Shown: positions 1 through 9,123 of the stretch, piece by piece | Layout of the letters: the number at the start of each line of letters is the position of its first letter | How positions within the stretch are numbered: the first letter of the stretch is position 1 | Assembly: GCF_000019225.1 (NCBI RefSeq) | Contig: NC_010995.1 | Location: 2,426,501-2,490,500 of the forward strand | Reading direction: 5' to 3' | DNA from: Cellvibrio japonicus Ueda107 | GTDB taxonomy: Bacteria; Pseudomonadota; Gammaproteobacteria; Pseudomonadales; Cellvibrionaceae | Length of the DNA stretch: 64,000 nt | Made by a program: the position numbers and the translations under genes | Notes under the pieces: generated by a model | Seen by the model: only the letters and a program-made list of their open reading frames with translations | Databases searched by the model: none | Told to the model about the DNA's origin: nothing

Positions 1-2326
1 TGATTGTAAGTTAATGGATAGCAAGAAGTTGTTATCTGTTGCGAACTATTAACCCCCCAGATTGTGGAGTAATGATCACCAGAAGCATTTAGCCTTTTAT
101 AATCAATAGATAACTCACGATTCAAGCCATCCACGACGCCAGTTAACAGCCAAGGTTTTTTATAGGAGTTTATACTTGGTAAAGATCTTTTAAGTGTAAT
201 GCGTGTATTGTTAGAGCCTGAAATCGGTGAAAGCTGAATGAGATCAATCCAACCATCACCTGTTGCATCCAGAAACTGGTAGGTATCGTCAGACGTGGTC
301 TGGCCAGACAAAAGAGGATATTGGGTAGAAAAATAATCATAATCTTCAGTATGAGAATTCCACAAACCATACCTTATCATCTTGTTAAAAGTATCATTCC
401 AAACAACATCCAAATATCCGTCCTGGTTAATATCAACACGCTGAACACCAGAAATAGATGTCGATGCAAAATTTACAGAGAAATTTATCGGGTCGGAAAA
501 TCCAGCGCCAGTGTTTAATTGAAAAGAATTACCACTAACTTTATCCGGCAATCCATCACCATTAATATCTATCGGTTTCTCTGCAGTAATAAAAGAAAAA
601 AACTCAAAATCGGGACTATCGAACTCGCCTTTGGTAATAAAGATAGCATCAGCTGTTATTGTTGTTATTTGGGGAGGGTAGGTATTGTACTGTGTAACAG
701 TCCTACGCAGCCTAAGAACAATATCCACTCTGCCGTCACCATTATAATCAGCAGATTTTTCCGGATATGAACTATCAATTGTCCATGGACTTGATGAAAT
801 GGCCGGAGGAACATTACCTAATGGAATGGTTAACTCTTTCATAAAGGAAAACTGATATCTCATGTTACTTGCATGAGACGCAGCATTATCCCTGGGAACA
901 AGCTTATAAAGCTGCAGTTTTTTCGCACCATCAATAAAATAGGCATCCGTCAAGCCGTCGCCAGTAAGATCCACAAATCCAACATGCCTATTTTGAAAAG
1001 GAATTCCAGGAGCAATCCCAAAAGTCCACTCACCTGTAACCATCGGCTGAGCTACCAGAGCATGCCATCTATTATCATAACTTCTAACCAATAAGTCTTG
1101 GCGACCATCAGCATTGTAATCAATAACATGCAATGTGGTATCACTGGGCAAATTCCCATAAAAAACTCTTTCATAAGATTTTTGCAGGTATCCCACGCCA
1201 GTACCCAGTGCAAATTTGACAACATGCTTGTAAGCAAAGTCAGCTGCATTGATTGGATATTGACTAACCCATGCAATATCCAGAATTCCATCACCATTAA
1301 TATCAAAAAATTTATAATCTATAAGATTTTCAACATCCAAACTACTGCCCCCGTTACTGGATATTTGGTAATCTCTTTCGGGCGTATACGAGAAGCTCAT
1401 TCGTGGATAACAGTCAGTTCCAAAACATTCTTCAACCTGATCCAATCGTTCAGCCAGTGATTTAGCGGGTTTTGTTTGATAATAAAAATTATAGGTACGT
1501 TCCAAGGCATTATTGTTATAGGTTTTAATATTGGTCAGCTTCTTTGAATAACGATATGAATAACCACTGATGTAAACCCTATAGGTGTCAGTACGATCTG
1601 CATAGTCAAACACTATTGATGCTTTGGCATTAGTGCTGGTATTTACCTGGGCATAGGCATAATTAATTCGTTTGATACGCTGACCGGTGGTGTTATCACC
1701 TTCGTACACATAATCAATGCGGTTACCCAGATTATCCTTAAAACGACTTAATGCCCATGCCAGATTGGAAGTACCTGTAACCTTGGAATCAGCTGTACCG
1801 CCAAAGGTACTGGTTGAACCATCCTTTGCTTCCACCTCAAAATAATCAGGATTACCTGTCGCCCCCCCCTGGCAGTCACCACAACATAAGCGTCAATCTC
1901 GGTTTTATATGTACTTCCTGCCGCACCATAGCTGCCAGACACCAACATAAGTCGTTGTCCATTCAGACAAAAGCGATCACTCTCGCCCCAACTCAATGGA
2001 AATGCAGCAGAGTCTTGCAAAAGGGTCTGGCGACATCGGCTAATGCCACCTAAACCGCTTAGGTTCATACCATAACCCACTAATCCAGCCCCTCCCTGAC
2101 TGCTGTAATTAATCGATAACTGCGGTGCAACACCTGCAACACCAGAGGGTGAAAGAATAGGAATGGTATAAGTGGCCGCCCCAGACTCATCGACACGAAA
2201 GCTACTCGCTGTTGCGCCAACAGGAACTACTGATCCAGAACTAGAGGGAGGTAAAGATTGGGCGCTAACATGAACACACCCAAGAATAAGAATAATAGTA
2301 GTGAAAAAATTAGCCCACGAAAACAT
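1..2326 (-). CDS. SpvB/TcaC-like secreted FG-GAP-repeat protein, 5' part, frameshifted at a G8 tract
   Basis: The gene runs off the left edge, so the C-terminus is unseen. ATG 2326 follows AGGA at 8 nt and opens a signal peptide (hydrophobic residues 7-20, then VSAQ). The next ~130 residues match the N-terminal domain of the SpvB/insecticidal-toxin TcaC family (VPVGATASSFRVDESG, then LSINYSSQGGAGLVGYGMNL). About 150 codons in, a run of eight G shifts the frame. The continuation is in another frame and stays open, with no stop, for about 620 codons to position 1. It contains at least seven Dx[DN]xDG-type calcium-binding loops, such as DINGDGILD and DYNGDGRVD, typical of FG-GAP/VCBS beta-propeller repeats. 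The family includes Tc-toxin and Rhs/YD-repeat proteins, so export and a surface or toxin role are inferred. The region is visibly more A+T rich than its neighbours, hinting at acquisition. Decay, phase variation and a base-call error cannot be separated from one sequence. Confidence 0.75.
1862..1869 (-). repeat. G8 homopolymer tract at the frame switch
   Basis: Eight consecutive C on the plus strand (G on the coding strand) lie exactly where the SpvB-like reading frame changes. As written, the upstream frame reads into the tract as ...TARGG and then into nonsense. Six or nine G would join the upstream frame to the 620-codon downstream frame as ...ARG(G)ATGNPDYFEV, which resembles this family. 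Such tracts are slippage-prone. Confidence 0.8.
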
Positions 2327-2350
2327 TCTCGAAATCCTTGACTTATAGAA

Positions 2351-2356
2351 ATTATA
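2351..2356 (-). promoter_or_regulatory. Possible -10 element of the SpvB-like gene
   Basis: The minus strand reads TATAAT here, 25 nt upstream of ATG 2326. No good -35 hexamer is visible at 17 nt (TGATTA at best), so this is a weak call. Confidence 0.3.
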
Positions 2357-2496
2357 AAATTGATCAGGGGACTTAATCAGAAAGGCATAGCGGTAGATAA
2401 AACAACTTCCCCTGTTTTTATTCCTGCGGAAATTTACTATTGGCAACTAAGAACGTTAATATTAATCTCATATATAAATTAACAATTAGATTTTCT

Positions 2497-4104
2497 CTAA
2501 CCATCTGCCATCCGATCCTGAGCCTTGCTTACACCGGTTTCCGGTTCTTGCATATCATCTGTGGGATCTACACCGGCATCATCGCCATCTTCTTCATCAA
2601 CTTCCGGTGCTGGTGGCTCATTGAGCTGGCTTTCCTCGATCAGGATCGACTCCGGTGTTTGTATGCCTATGTGATAAGCCGCAAACCCCGGCAGCACTAC
2701 CTGGTCCAGAGCCATCCCCAATACACGGCCATCATAGGGTGAGTAAATACTGGTACGGGCATTGGTGATGGGATCAGTCACGGTTCCCAGTAATTCGCCC
2801 TCTTTCACTCGCTTGCCCAAGGTGACTTTACTGAAAAGGATTCCGCTCTGGTTGGCCCGCACCCAAACGGATCGGTAATACACAGGGGCAATTCGGTTCC
2901 AGCGCCGCTGCTTGCCATACATACCCGTTTTGGCAAGCAGTGTATTAATCGCCGCAACACCGGCAACGACAACATCACTTTGCATTGCCATAGGCTCACC
3001 CGCTTCCAGTGTCACTGAGGGAATGCCAGCGCGCACGGCGGCAGCACGCAAGGAATTGGGATTGCCGCGACTGTTTAACACCGCAATATCGCCAAAACTT
3101 TGCGCAAGGCGTGCGACATTCTCATCGGCCAGGTCAGCCCTTAATTGTGGCAAGTTGGTGCGGTGAAACGAGCCGGTATGCAGATCCACTAATGCATCAC
3201 AGTGAGTGATTACACGGGTAAAAAATGAATGGGCAAGCCGGGATGCAGAACTGCCATAGGTATTACCGGGAAAATAGCGGTTCCAGTCGCGGCGATCGGG
3301 CAAATAGCGGGAATTACGACGAAACCCCATGATATTTGCCACAGGAACACCAATGATCGTCCCCGTTAATTTGGAAGGTTCGATACTAAAAACCACTTGG
3401 CGAATCATCTCGATGCCATTCAACTCATCGCCGTGAATGGCACCAACCAAGCAGAGTGTTTTTCCCGGGCTTGCACCATTCACCACCAGAACCGGTGTTG
3501 CTTCACTAAAGCCACCAACCGCAACATCGGAATTCCAGGTTAGGCGAACATAACTATTAGGGTTGATTTGTGTATCCAGGATTGTTTTAGTGCCCAGCAA
3601 GGTTTCCATATCAACCAACTTGTTGACCTCAGGCACTTCAGCTGCAAGGCCAGCGTCACTTGAGTTAACAGAACCATCAACTGATGATACAGATGAAACA
3701 CTGGATGCAGCTTGTGCGAGCGGGTTTTCTACAGGGCTTACCGCCGATGAAGCGTAACCATCAACACTGGAAGATGCATTGGCAAGACTGCTACTCGCAT
3801 GTACCGATGCAGTGGTACCTGCTGCCGCAAGGGTCAGCATTTCCAGTTTTTGCTGCGGCTCTTGTGCAATAACCTGTGTCGCCACAGAAGATGCCTGGAG
3901 CAGTTCCTTGCTATCAGAAGCAACTGCCGTTTCCGTAGTTACCGCAACAGCCTCAGGGGTTTGGTTTACCGATGGAATGGACAGAGAGGGTTCATCAACA
4001 GCGGCAGATGCATTAACAGATGACTCCGCGGCAGAAACCATTGCCAATCCAAATCCGACAACAAAACACAAGCTCGTATTAATAAAAGACAGAATTCTTG
4101 GCAT
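2497..4104 (-). CDS. Secreted succinylglutamate desuccinylase/aspartoacylase-like (M14 superfamily) protein
   Basis: This is a zinc carboxypeptidase-fold amidohydrolase of the AstE/AspA family. I start it at ATG 4104 (MPRILSFINTSL), which gives a clean signal peptide ending near VSAA. The upstream GTG 4143 would lie inside the guaA terminator hairpin. After the signal comes a Ser/Ala/Val-rich segment of about 140 residues with low complexity. The catalytic domain then carries the HGDE zinc motif (GAIHGDELNGIE), RRNSRYLPDRRDWNR and DLHTGSFHR. The C-terminal part (GELLGTVTDP...YSPYDGRVLG) is the beta-barrel module usual in this family, followed by an acidic tail. Cytoplasmic AstE has no signal or linker, so an exported enzyme acting on an amide or peptide substrate is inferred; the substrate is unknown. 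It sits downstream of guaA behind a hairpin, probably as its own unit. Confidence 0.8.
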   Translation of the reverse strand: MPRILSFINTSLCFVVGFGLAMVSAAESSVNASAAVDEPSLSIPSVNQTPEAVAVTTETAVASDSKELLQASSVATQVIAQEPQQKLEMLTLAAAGTTASVHASSSLANASSSVDGYASSAVSPVENPLAQAASSVSSVSSVDGSVNSSDAGLAAEVPEVNKLVDMETLLGTKTILDTQINPNSYVRLTWNSDVAVGGFSEATPVLVVNGASPGKTLCLVGAIHGDELNGIEMIRQVVFSIEPSKLTGTIIGVPVANIMGFRRNSRYLPDRRDWNRYFPGNTYGSSASRLAHSFFTRVITHCDALVDLHTGSFHRTNLPQLRADLADENVARLAQSFGDIAVLNSRGNPNSLRAAAVRAGIPSVTLEAGEPMAMQSDVVVAGVAAINTLLAKTGMYGKQRRWNRIAPVYYRSVWVRANQSGILFSKVTLGKRVKEGELLGTVTDPITNARTSIYSPYDGRVLGMALDQVVLPGFAAYHIGIQTPESILIEESQLNEPPAPEVDEEDGDDAGVDPTDDMQEPETGVSKAQDRMADG

Positions 4105-4131
4105 AAACAGGTCACAGAAGAATTTATTGTT

Positions 4132-4156
4132 ACCGCCTGGCACAACACCAGGCGGT
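4132..4156 (-). terminator. Hairpin downstream of guaA
   Basis: A perfect 9-bp stem (ACCGCCTGG / CCAGGCGGT) with a 7-nt loop lies 20 nt after the guaA stop. The following sequence is A/T rich but lacks a clear U-tract, so termination strength is uncertain. Confidence 0.5.
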
Positions 4157-4176
4157 CAGACAGCTTCCTGCCATAT

Positions 4177-5754
4177 TTATTCCCATTCAATGGTAGCGGG
4201 CGGTTTGCTCGATACGTCATAGCACACACGCGACACACCGGAAATTTCATTGATAATCCGATTGGACACTTTTTCCAACAGTTCGTAAGGCAGGTGAGCC
4301 CAGCGCGCTGTCATAAAGTCGACCGTCTCTACCGCGCGCAGTGATATGACCCATTCATAACGGCGACCATCACCGACAACACCAACCGACTTGACCGGCA
4401 GGAAGACAGCAAATGCCTGGGAAGTTTTGTGGTACCAATCGGCTGCGCGCAACTCCTCCAGAAAAATAGCATCAGCTTCGCGCAGAATATCGGCATATTC
4501 TTTTTTCACTTCGCCAAGAATACGTACCCCCAAACCCGGGCCCGGGAATGGATGGCGGTACACCATGTCATAGGGCAGGCCCAACTCCAAGCCAATAGCG
4601 CGGACCTCATCTTTAAAAAGTTCACGCAGGGGCTCCACCAATTTAAAGGCCATGTCTTCCGGCAAACCACCGACATTATGGTGGGATTTAATCACATGGG
4701 CTTTGCCGGTTTTGGCGGCGGCGGACTCGATCACATCCGGGTAAATGGTACCTTGGGCCAACCACTTCACTTCTTGTAATTTGGTCGCTTCAGTATCAAA
4801 TACATCGATAAAGGTACCGCCAATGATTTTGCGTTTTTTCTCCGGGTCACTCACACCAGCAAGCTTGCCCAGGAACAGCTGTTCCGCATCCGCACGAATC
4901 ACGCGCACACCCATGTTTTTGGCAAACATGTCCATCACCTGATCGCCTTCATTTTTGCGCAGCAATCCGTTATCCACAAACACACAGGTGAGCTGGTCGC
5001 CAATAGCACGGTGTAACAACGCTGCCACTACAGAAGAGTCTACCCCACCGGAAAGGCCCAGCAGCACTTTATCGGTACCGACTTGTTCGCGCACCTTTTT
5101 GATAGCGTCTTCTACAATATTGGCAGGGGTCCAGAGCTTTTCGCAGGCACAGAGTTGCAATACAAAGTGCTCAAACAAACGCTTGCCTTGCAAGGTATGG
5201 GTTACTTCCGGATGGAACTGCACACCGTAGAATTTTTTCGCCTCGTTATACATGCCGGCAATGGGGCAGGAGGGCGTAGACGCCATCAGTTCAAAACCTT
5301 CCGGCATTTTGGTGACTTTATCACCATGGCTCATCCACACATCCAGTAACGCAGAGCCATCCTGATCCACATGATCTTTAATATCCTGCAACAATGAGGA
5401 CTGACCATGAGCCTTGATCTGTGCATAGCCGAATTCACGAATAGCGGAAGACTCTACCCAGCCCCCCATTTGCATCGCCATGGTTTGCATACCGTAGCAA
5501 ATACCCAGGACAGGAACTCCCAGTGCAAATACCGCTTCAGGTGCTCGGGGTGCCTCCTCTTCCGTGGTAGATTCAGGACCGCCGGCGAGGATAATCCCAC
5601 TGGGCTTATAAGCACGGATTTCATCGTCGCTCATATCCCAGGCGCGAATTTCCGAGAAAACACCGATTTCGCGTACGCGGCGCGCAATCAGTTGAGTGTA
5701 TTGCGAGCCGAAATCCAGGATCAGAATTCGCTGGGCGTGTATATCGTGAGTCAT
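4177..5754 (-). CDS. guaA: GMP synthase (glutamine-hydrolysing)
   Basis: Converts XMP, ATP and glutamine to GMP, the last step of guanine nucleotide synthesis, in the cytoplasm. The 525-residue length matches E. coli GuaA. The class I glutamine amidotransferase domain has nucleophile Cys86 in GICYGMQ and the His/Glu of QFHPEVTHT. The ATP-pyrophosphatase domain has the P-loop LSGGVDSSV, and the C-terminal dimerisation domain ends SSKPPATIEWE. ATG 5754 is an obvious start (MTHDIHAQRILILDFGSQYTQ). It lies 91 nt downstream of guaB with a strong terminator between them, so the usual guaBA operon may be attenuated, or guaA may have its own promoter. Confidence 0.98.
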   Translation of the reverse strand: MTHDIHAQRILILDFGSQYTQLIARRVREIGVFSEIRAWDMSDDEIRAYKPSGIILAGGPESTTEEEAPRAPEAVFALGVPVLGICYGMQTMAMQMGGWVESSAIREFGYAQIKAHGQSSLLQDIKDHVDQDGSALLDVWMSHGDKVTKMPEGFELMASTPSCPIAGMYNEAKKFYGVQFHPEVTHTLQGKRLFEHFVLQLCACEKLWTPANIVEDAIKKVREQVGTDKVLLGLSGGVDSSVVAALLHRAIGDQLTCVFVDNGLLRKNEGDQVMDMFAKNMGVRVIRADAEQLFLGKLAGVSDPEKKRKIIGGTFIDVFDTEATKLQEVKWLAQGTIYPDVIESAAAKTGKAHVIKSHHNVGGLPEDMAFKLVEPLRELFKDEVRAIGLELGLPYDMVYRHPFPGPGLGVRILGEVKKEYADILREADAIFLEELRAADWYHKTSQAFAVFLPVKSVGVVGDGRRYEWVISLRAVETVDFMTARWAHLPYELLEKVSNRIINEISGVSRVCYDVSSKPPATIEWE

Positions 5755-5797
5755 GCTAGTTCCTGAGTAAAAAGAAAAAGGTTTCGCGGCTTAAATG

Positions 5798-5823
5798 AAA
5801 AACTCGGGCAAGCCCGAGTTTTT
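5798..5823 (-). terminator. Intrinsic terminator after guaB
   Basis: Stem AACTCGGGC / GCCCGAGTT with a 2-nt spacer between the arms, flanked by A and T runs on both sides. It lies between guaB and guaA and could work in either direction. Confidence 0.8.
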
Positions 5824-5845
5824 CGTGTTGCGGAGCAGTTGCTGA

Positions 5846-7321
5846 TTAACGCCCGCCAATCGGATAGTTAGGTGCTTCTTTGGTGATCTGCACATCGTGC
5901 ACATGGCTCTCGCCCATACCGGCAGCAGTGACACGCACAAACTCCGGCTTGGTACGCATGGATTCAAGGTCGGCACAGCCGGTATAGCCCATTGCTGAAC
6001 GCACGCCTCCCATCATCTGGTGCACTATGGCTGCCAGTGGGCCTTTATAGGGCACCCGGCCTTCGATGCCTTCGGGTACCAGCTTTTCAGCGCCGGCGCT
6101 GGCATCCTGGAAATAACGATCACTGGAGCCTTGGGTTTGCGCCATAGCTCCCAGAGATCCCATACCCCGGTACGCCTTATAGGTGCGTCCCTGGTAGAGT
6201 TCGACTTCGCCCGGGGCTTCCTCGGTACCGGCAAACATGGAGCCCATCATCACCGCGTGGGCACCCGCGACTATGGCTTTTGCAATGTCACCCGAATAGC
6301 GAATACCACCGTCCGCGATGGCGGGAACCCCTGTACCTTTCAGTGCGGCAACTACATTGGCGATCGCAGAAATTTGCGGCACACCTACACCGGATACGAT
6401 ACGGGTAGTACAAATAGAACCGGGACCAATCCCGACCTTCACGGCATCAGCGCCCGCCTCTACCAGCGCCAGGGCTGCAGCACCGGTCGCAATATTGCCG
6501 CCAATCACTTGAACGTCGGGGTATTTGGTTTTAATGGCACGCACACGATCCAATACGTTTTTACTGTGGCCGTGGGCAGTATCCACCACCAGCACATCAA
6601 CACCTGCTTCAACCAGCGCATCAACACGCGCATCGGTATCGCGGCTGGTGCCCACACTGGCACCGACACGCAGACGGCCCTCCGGGTCTTTGCACGCACT
6701 GGGGTATTTTTCGGCCTTGTTGATGTCCTTAACGGTAATCAGGCCACGCAGCTCGAACTTGTCGTTTACTACCAGCACTTTCTCAATGCGGTGTTTGTGC
6801 AACAAGTTGCGCACTTCTTCGGGAGTGAAGCCTTCCTTCACGGTGACCAGTTGGTTTTTGGGGGTCATGATGCTGGATACACTGGCATCCAGGTTGGTTT
6901 CAAAACGCACATCACGGCCAGTGACTATGCCCACCAGATCGCCCTTATGCAGCACAGGCACACCGGAAATATTGTTTTTGCGTGTCAGTGCGATCAGCTC
7001 GCGAATAGTCGCCTCGGAATCGATAGTGATGGGGTCCTTCACCACGCCGGCTTCAAATTTTTTCACCGCGCGCACTTCGGCAGCCTGCTGCTCGATAGGC
7101 ATGCTTTTGTGGATGATGCCAATACCCCCCTCCTGCGCAATAGCAATAGCCAGGCGCGCTTCGGTAACGGTATCCATTGCGGCAGAAATCAGCGGAATGT
7201 TCAGTTGAATGCGGCGTGTCAATTGGGTTTTCAGTGACACATCCTTGGGGGTAACCTCGGAAAGGCCGGGCACCAGCAACACATCATCAAACGTGAGCGC
7301 TTCTTCAACAATTCGCAACAT
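5846..7321 (-). CDS. guaB: IMP dehydrogenase
   Basis: Oxidises IMP to XMP with NAD+, the committed step to GMP. The 491 residues begin MLRIVEEALTFDDVLLVPG. The catalytic barrel is interrupted by paired CBS domains at about residues 95-205, the usual site of nucleotide regulation. The catalytic loop GIGPGSICTTR holds Cys304. The IMP-binding DGGIRYSGD and the flap region near the C-terminus are present. The gene is divergent from xseA with a recognisable promoter upstream. Confidence 0.98.
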   Translation of the reverse strand: MLRIVEEALTFDDVLLVPGLSEVTPKDVSLKTQLTRRIQLNIPLISAAMDTVTEARLAIAIAQEGGIGIIHKSMPIEQQAAEVRAVKKFEAGVVKDPITIDSEATIRELIALTRKNNISGVPVLHKGDLVGIVTGRDVRFETNLDASVSSIMTPKNQLVTVKEGFTPEEVRNLLHKHRIEKVLVVNDKFELRGLITVKDINKAEKYPSACKDPEGRLRVGASVGTSRDTDARVDALVEAGVDVLVVDTAHGHSKNVLDRVRAIKTKYPDVQVIGGNIATGAAALALVEAGADAVKVGIGPGSICTTRIVSGVGVPQISAIANVVAALKGTGVPAIADGGIRYSGDIAKAIVAGAHAVMMGSMFAGTEEAPGEVELYQGRTYKAYRGMGSLGAMAQTQGSSDRYFQDASAGAEKLVPEGIEGRVPYKGPLAAIVHQMMGGVRSAMGYTGCADLESMRTKPEFVRVTAAGMGESHVHDVQITKEAPNYPIGGR

Positions 7322-7433
7322 ACTTCAACCCAACCTCTGCAGGATTCAAATCCGGTCGACTGCCAGTTCGCTAAAGGCCGGGATCCCAAAGCCCTTATGC
7401 AGCAGTATTTTGTCCGGTAAAAATAAACGCGGG

Positions 7434-7462
7434 ATTATACCGGCTCACCCGCCATGGGTAAA
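7434..7462 (-). promoter_or_regulatory. Sigma70-type promoter of guaB
   Basis: On the minus strand, TTTACC, a 17-nt spacer and a perfect TATAAT. The predicted transcript start is near 7427, about 105 nt before the guaB ATG. Confidence 0.6.
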
Positions 7463-7535
7463 CACAAGATCTTGTGCTGGCAACAGGTTTTCGGGCAAGA
7501 CAAGACGCAGGCATAGGCCCTAGAATGTGCACCCT

Positions 7536-8909
7536 ATGAGCCATCAAGACCTGTTTACATCGACCCCTGCACACTTTTCCCCCGAGCGGGAAATCATTAG
7601 TGTCAGCCAACTCAATCGCCGCGCCCGTCAGCTGCTGGAAACCCAGTTTCCGCTGCTGTGGGTAGAGGGCGAGTTGTCCAATGTATCCATTCCCTCCTCC
7701 GGCCATTGGTACTTCACCCTCAAAGACGACCAGGCCCAGGTGCGCTGCGCCATGTTCCGCAACCGCAATATGCTGGTGCGCTTCAAGCCCCAACAGGGAC
7801 AACAGGTACTGATCCGTGCACGTGTTAGCCTGTACGAAGGGCGCGGCGACTATCAAATTATCGTGGAACACATGGAGGAAGCCGGTACAGGGGCCTTGCA
7901 GCGCGCCTTCGAGCAGCTTAAAGCGCGCCTCGGCCAGGAGGGTTTATTCGACCCCGCCTATAAAAAACCACTACCCGGCCTGCCCGGGCGCATAGGGGTT
8001 ATCACATCCCCTACTGGCGCTGCCATTCGCGATATTTTGAGTGTACTGGAACGGCGTTTTCCTGCTATTCCCGTTACCCTTATCCCGGTCGCCGTGCAGG
8101 GCAAAGAAGCTGCGCCGCAAATTGTGCGCGCCCTTGAGCTGGCCAATCGCAGCGGACTGTTTGATGTGCTTATAGTGGCGCGTGGCGGCGGTTCCCTGGA
8201 AGATTTATGGCCATTTAACGAGGAGATAGTCGCACGCGCCATCTTTGCCAGCCGGGTTCCTGTCATCAGCGGCGTAGGCCACGAGGTGGACTTCACCATT
8301 GCCGATTTTGTCGCTGACCTGCGCGCCCCTACACCATCGGCTGCGGCAGAACTGGTGGTACCCGATGGTAACGACTGGCTGGATAAATTTATCGGTTTTG
8401 AAGTGCTGCTGGAGGAAGCCATGTTGCGCAAATTGCGCCATTGGCAGCAGCGATTAACCTGGCTGCGCCAGCGCCTCCGCCACCCGCGCGAGCGGCTGGA
8501 GCAGCAGGGCCAGCGGCTCGACAACCTGGAACTGCGCCTCAAAGCCCATATCCAGCACCAGTTGGGTAACTACCGGCATAAGCTTGAGCAACTACGCTTG
8601 CGCTTGCAGCCCCATCATCCACAGGTGCGTATTGTGCGCCTGCATGAAAAACTCGCACAGCAACAACAGCGCCTGGTATCGCTGCAAAAACAACAACTCC
8701 AGGGATACAAACAGCGCTTTAACGCAGCCCTGCGCCTGCTGAATACCCTCAACCCATTGAATACCCTGGAGCGCGGCTACTCCCTGACCAGCCATGCCGA
8801 GAGCGGCCAGCTGATTTCCAGCAGCAAGCAAATCGTCACTGGCGAACTGGTTAAAACCCGCCTGGCAGAAGGCGAACTCATCAGCCGCGTTGAACGCACC
8901 TTGCCCTGA
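7536..8909 (+). CDS. xseA: Exodeoxyribonuclease VII large subunit
   Basis: Large subunit of the ATP-independent single-strand nuclease that degrades ssDNA to oligonucleotides with XseB (not in this window). The protein starts with an OB-fold: residues around ISVSQLNRRARQLLE, then WVEGELSN and the GHWYFTLKDD strand. The catalytic domain follows (GVITSPTGAAIRD, then VARGGGSLEDLWPFN). A Leu/Gln/Arg-rich coiled coil takes up the C-terminal third. I chose ATG 7536; an in-frame GTG at 7527 would add three residues and is equally possible, since neither has a strong ribosome-binding site. Confidence 0.95.
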   Translation: MSHQDLFTSTPAHFSPEREIISVSQLNRRARQLLETQFPLLWVEGELSNVSIPSSGHWYFTLKDDQAQVRCAMFRNRNMLVRFKPQQGQQVLIRARVSLYEGRGDYQIIVEHMEEAGTGALQRAFEQLKARLGQEGLFDPAYKKPLPGLPGRIGVITSPTGAAIRDILSVLERRFPAIPVTLIPVAVQGKEAAPQIVRALELANRSGLFDVLIVARGGGSLEDLWPFNEEIVARAIFASRVPVISGVGHEVDFTIADFVADLRAPTPSAAAELVVPDGNDWLDKFIGFEVLLEEAMLRKLRHWQQRLTWLRQRLRHPRERLEQQGQRLDNLELRLKAHIQHQLGNYRHKLEQLRLRLQPHHPQVRIVRLHEKLAQQQQRLVSLQKQQLQGYKQRFNAALRLLNTLNPLNTLERGYSLTSHAESGQLISSSKQIVTGELVKTRLAEGELISRVERTLP

Positions 8910-8929
8910 CCCCTGGTGACCAGTATATT
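8901..8929 (+). promoter_or_regulatory. Promoter of the thi operon
   Basis: TTGCCC, a 17-nt spacer and TATATT. The -35 lies inside the last codons of xseA. The transcript would begin around 8936, right at the 5' strand of the TPP aptamer. Confidence 0.5.
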
Positions 8930-8937
8930 GGCGCCCT

Positions 8938-9037
8938 CTTGTCGGGGCGCCTTGGTAGCACAGCTATTGCGAAGGCTGAGATGGGTTCGGCCCAACCCGT
9001 AGAACCTGATCAGGTTGAGACCTGCGGAGGGAACAAG
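8938..9037 (+). promoter_or_regulatory. TPP riboswitch (THI element)
   Basis: The conserved thiamin pyrophosphate aptamer is recognisable. Helix P1 pairs CTTGT (8938-8942) with ACAAG (9033-9037). CTGAGA (8976-8981), ACCCGTAGAACCTGATC and GCGGAGGGAA match the family core. It sits directly upstream of thiOSG, so TPP should repress the operon. About 86 nt separate the aptamer from GTG 9124, enough for an expression platform. No intrinsic terminator is obvious, so control of translation initiation is more likely. Confidence 0.93.
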
Positions 9038-9123
9038 TGCTGCCCATCCGGTACCAGCCCTTCCTCACACACCTCAGCTCACCCGTAATTTGCCCAAGAA
9101 AGCAGCCCCAAGAGACAAGCAGC

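Noticed and set aside
2367..2425. CAGGGGA / TCCCCTG inverted repeat followed by T5 on the plus strand
   Set aside because: The loop is about 40 nt and no plus-strand gene ends here, so a terminator role is not supported.
6020..7237. A 405-codon plus-strand reading frame
   Set aside because: It is antisense to guaB, which has complete family motifs. The frame's composition is a by-product of guaB codon use.
9037..9123. GTG 9037 as the thiO start, right after the riboswitch with GGAGG 6 nt upstream
   Set aside because: GGAGG is part of the conserved aptamer, and the 29 extra residues lie before the Rossmann strand with no counterpart in relatives.
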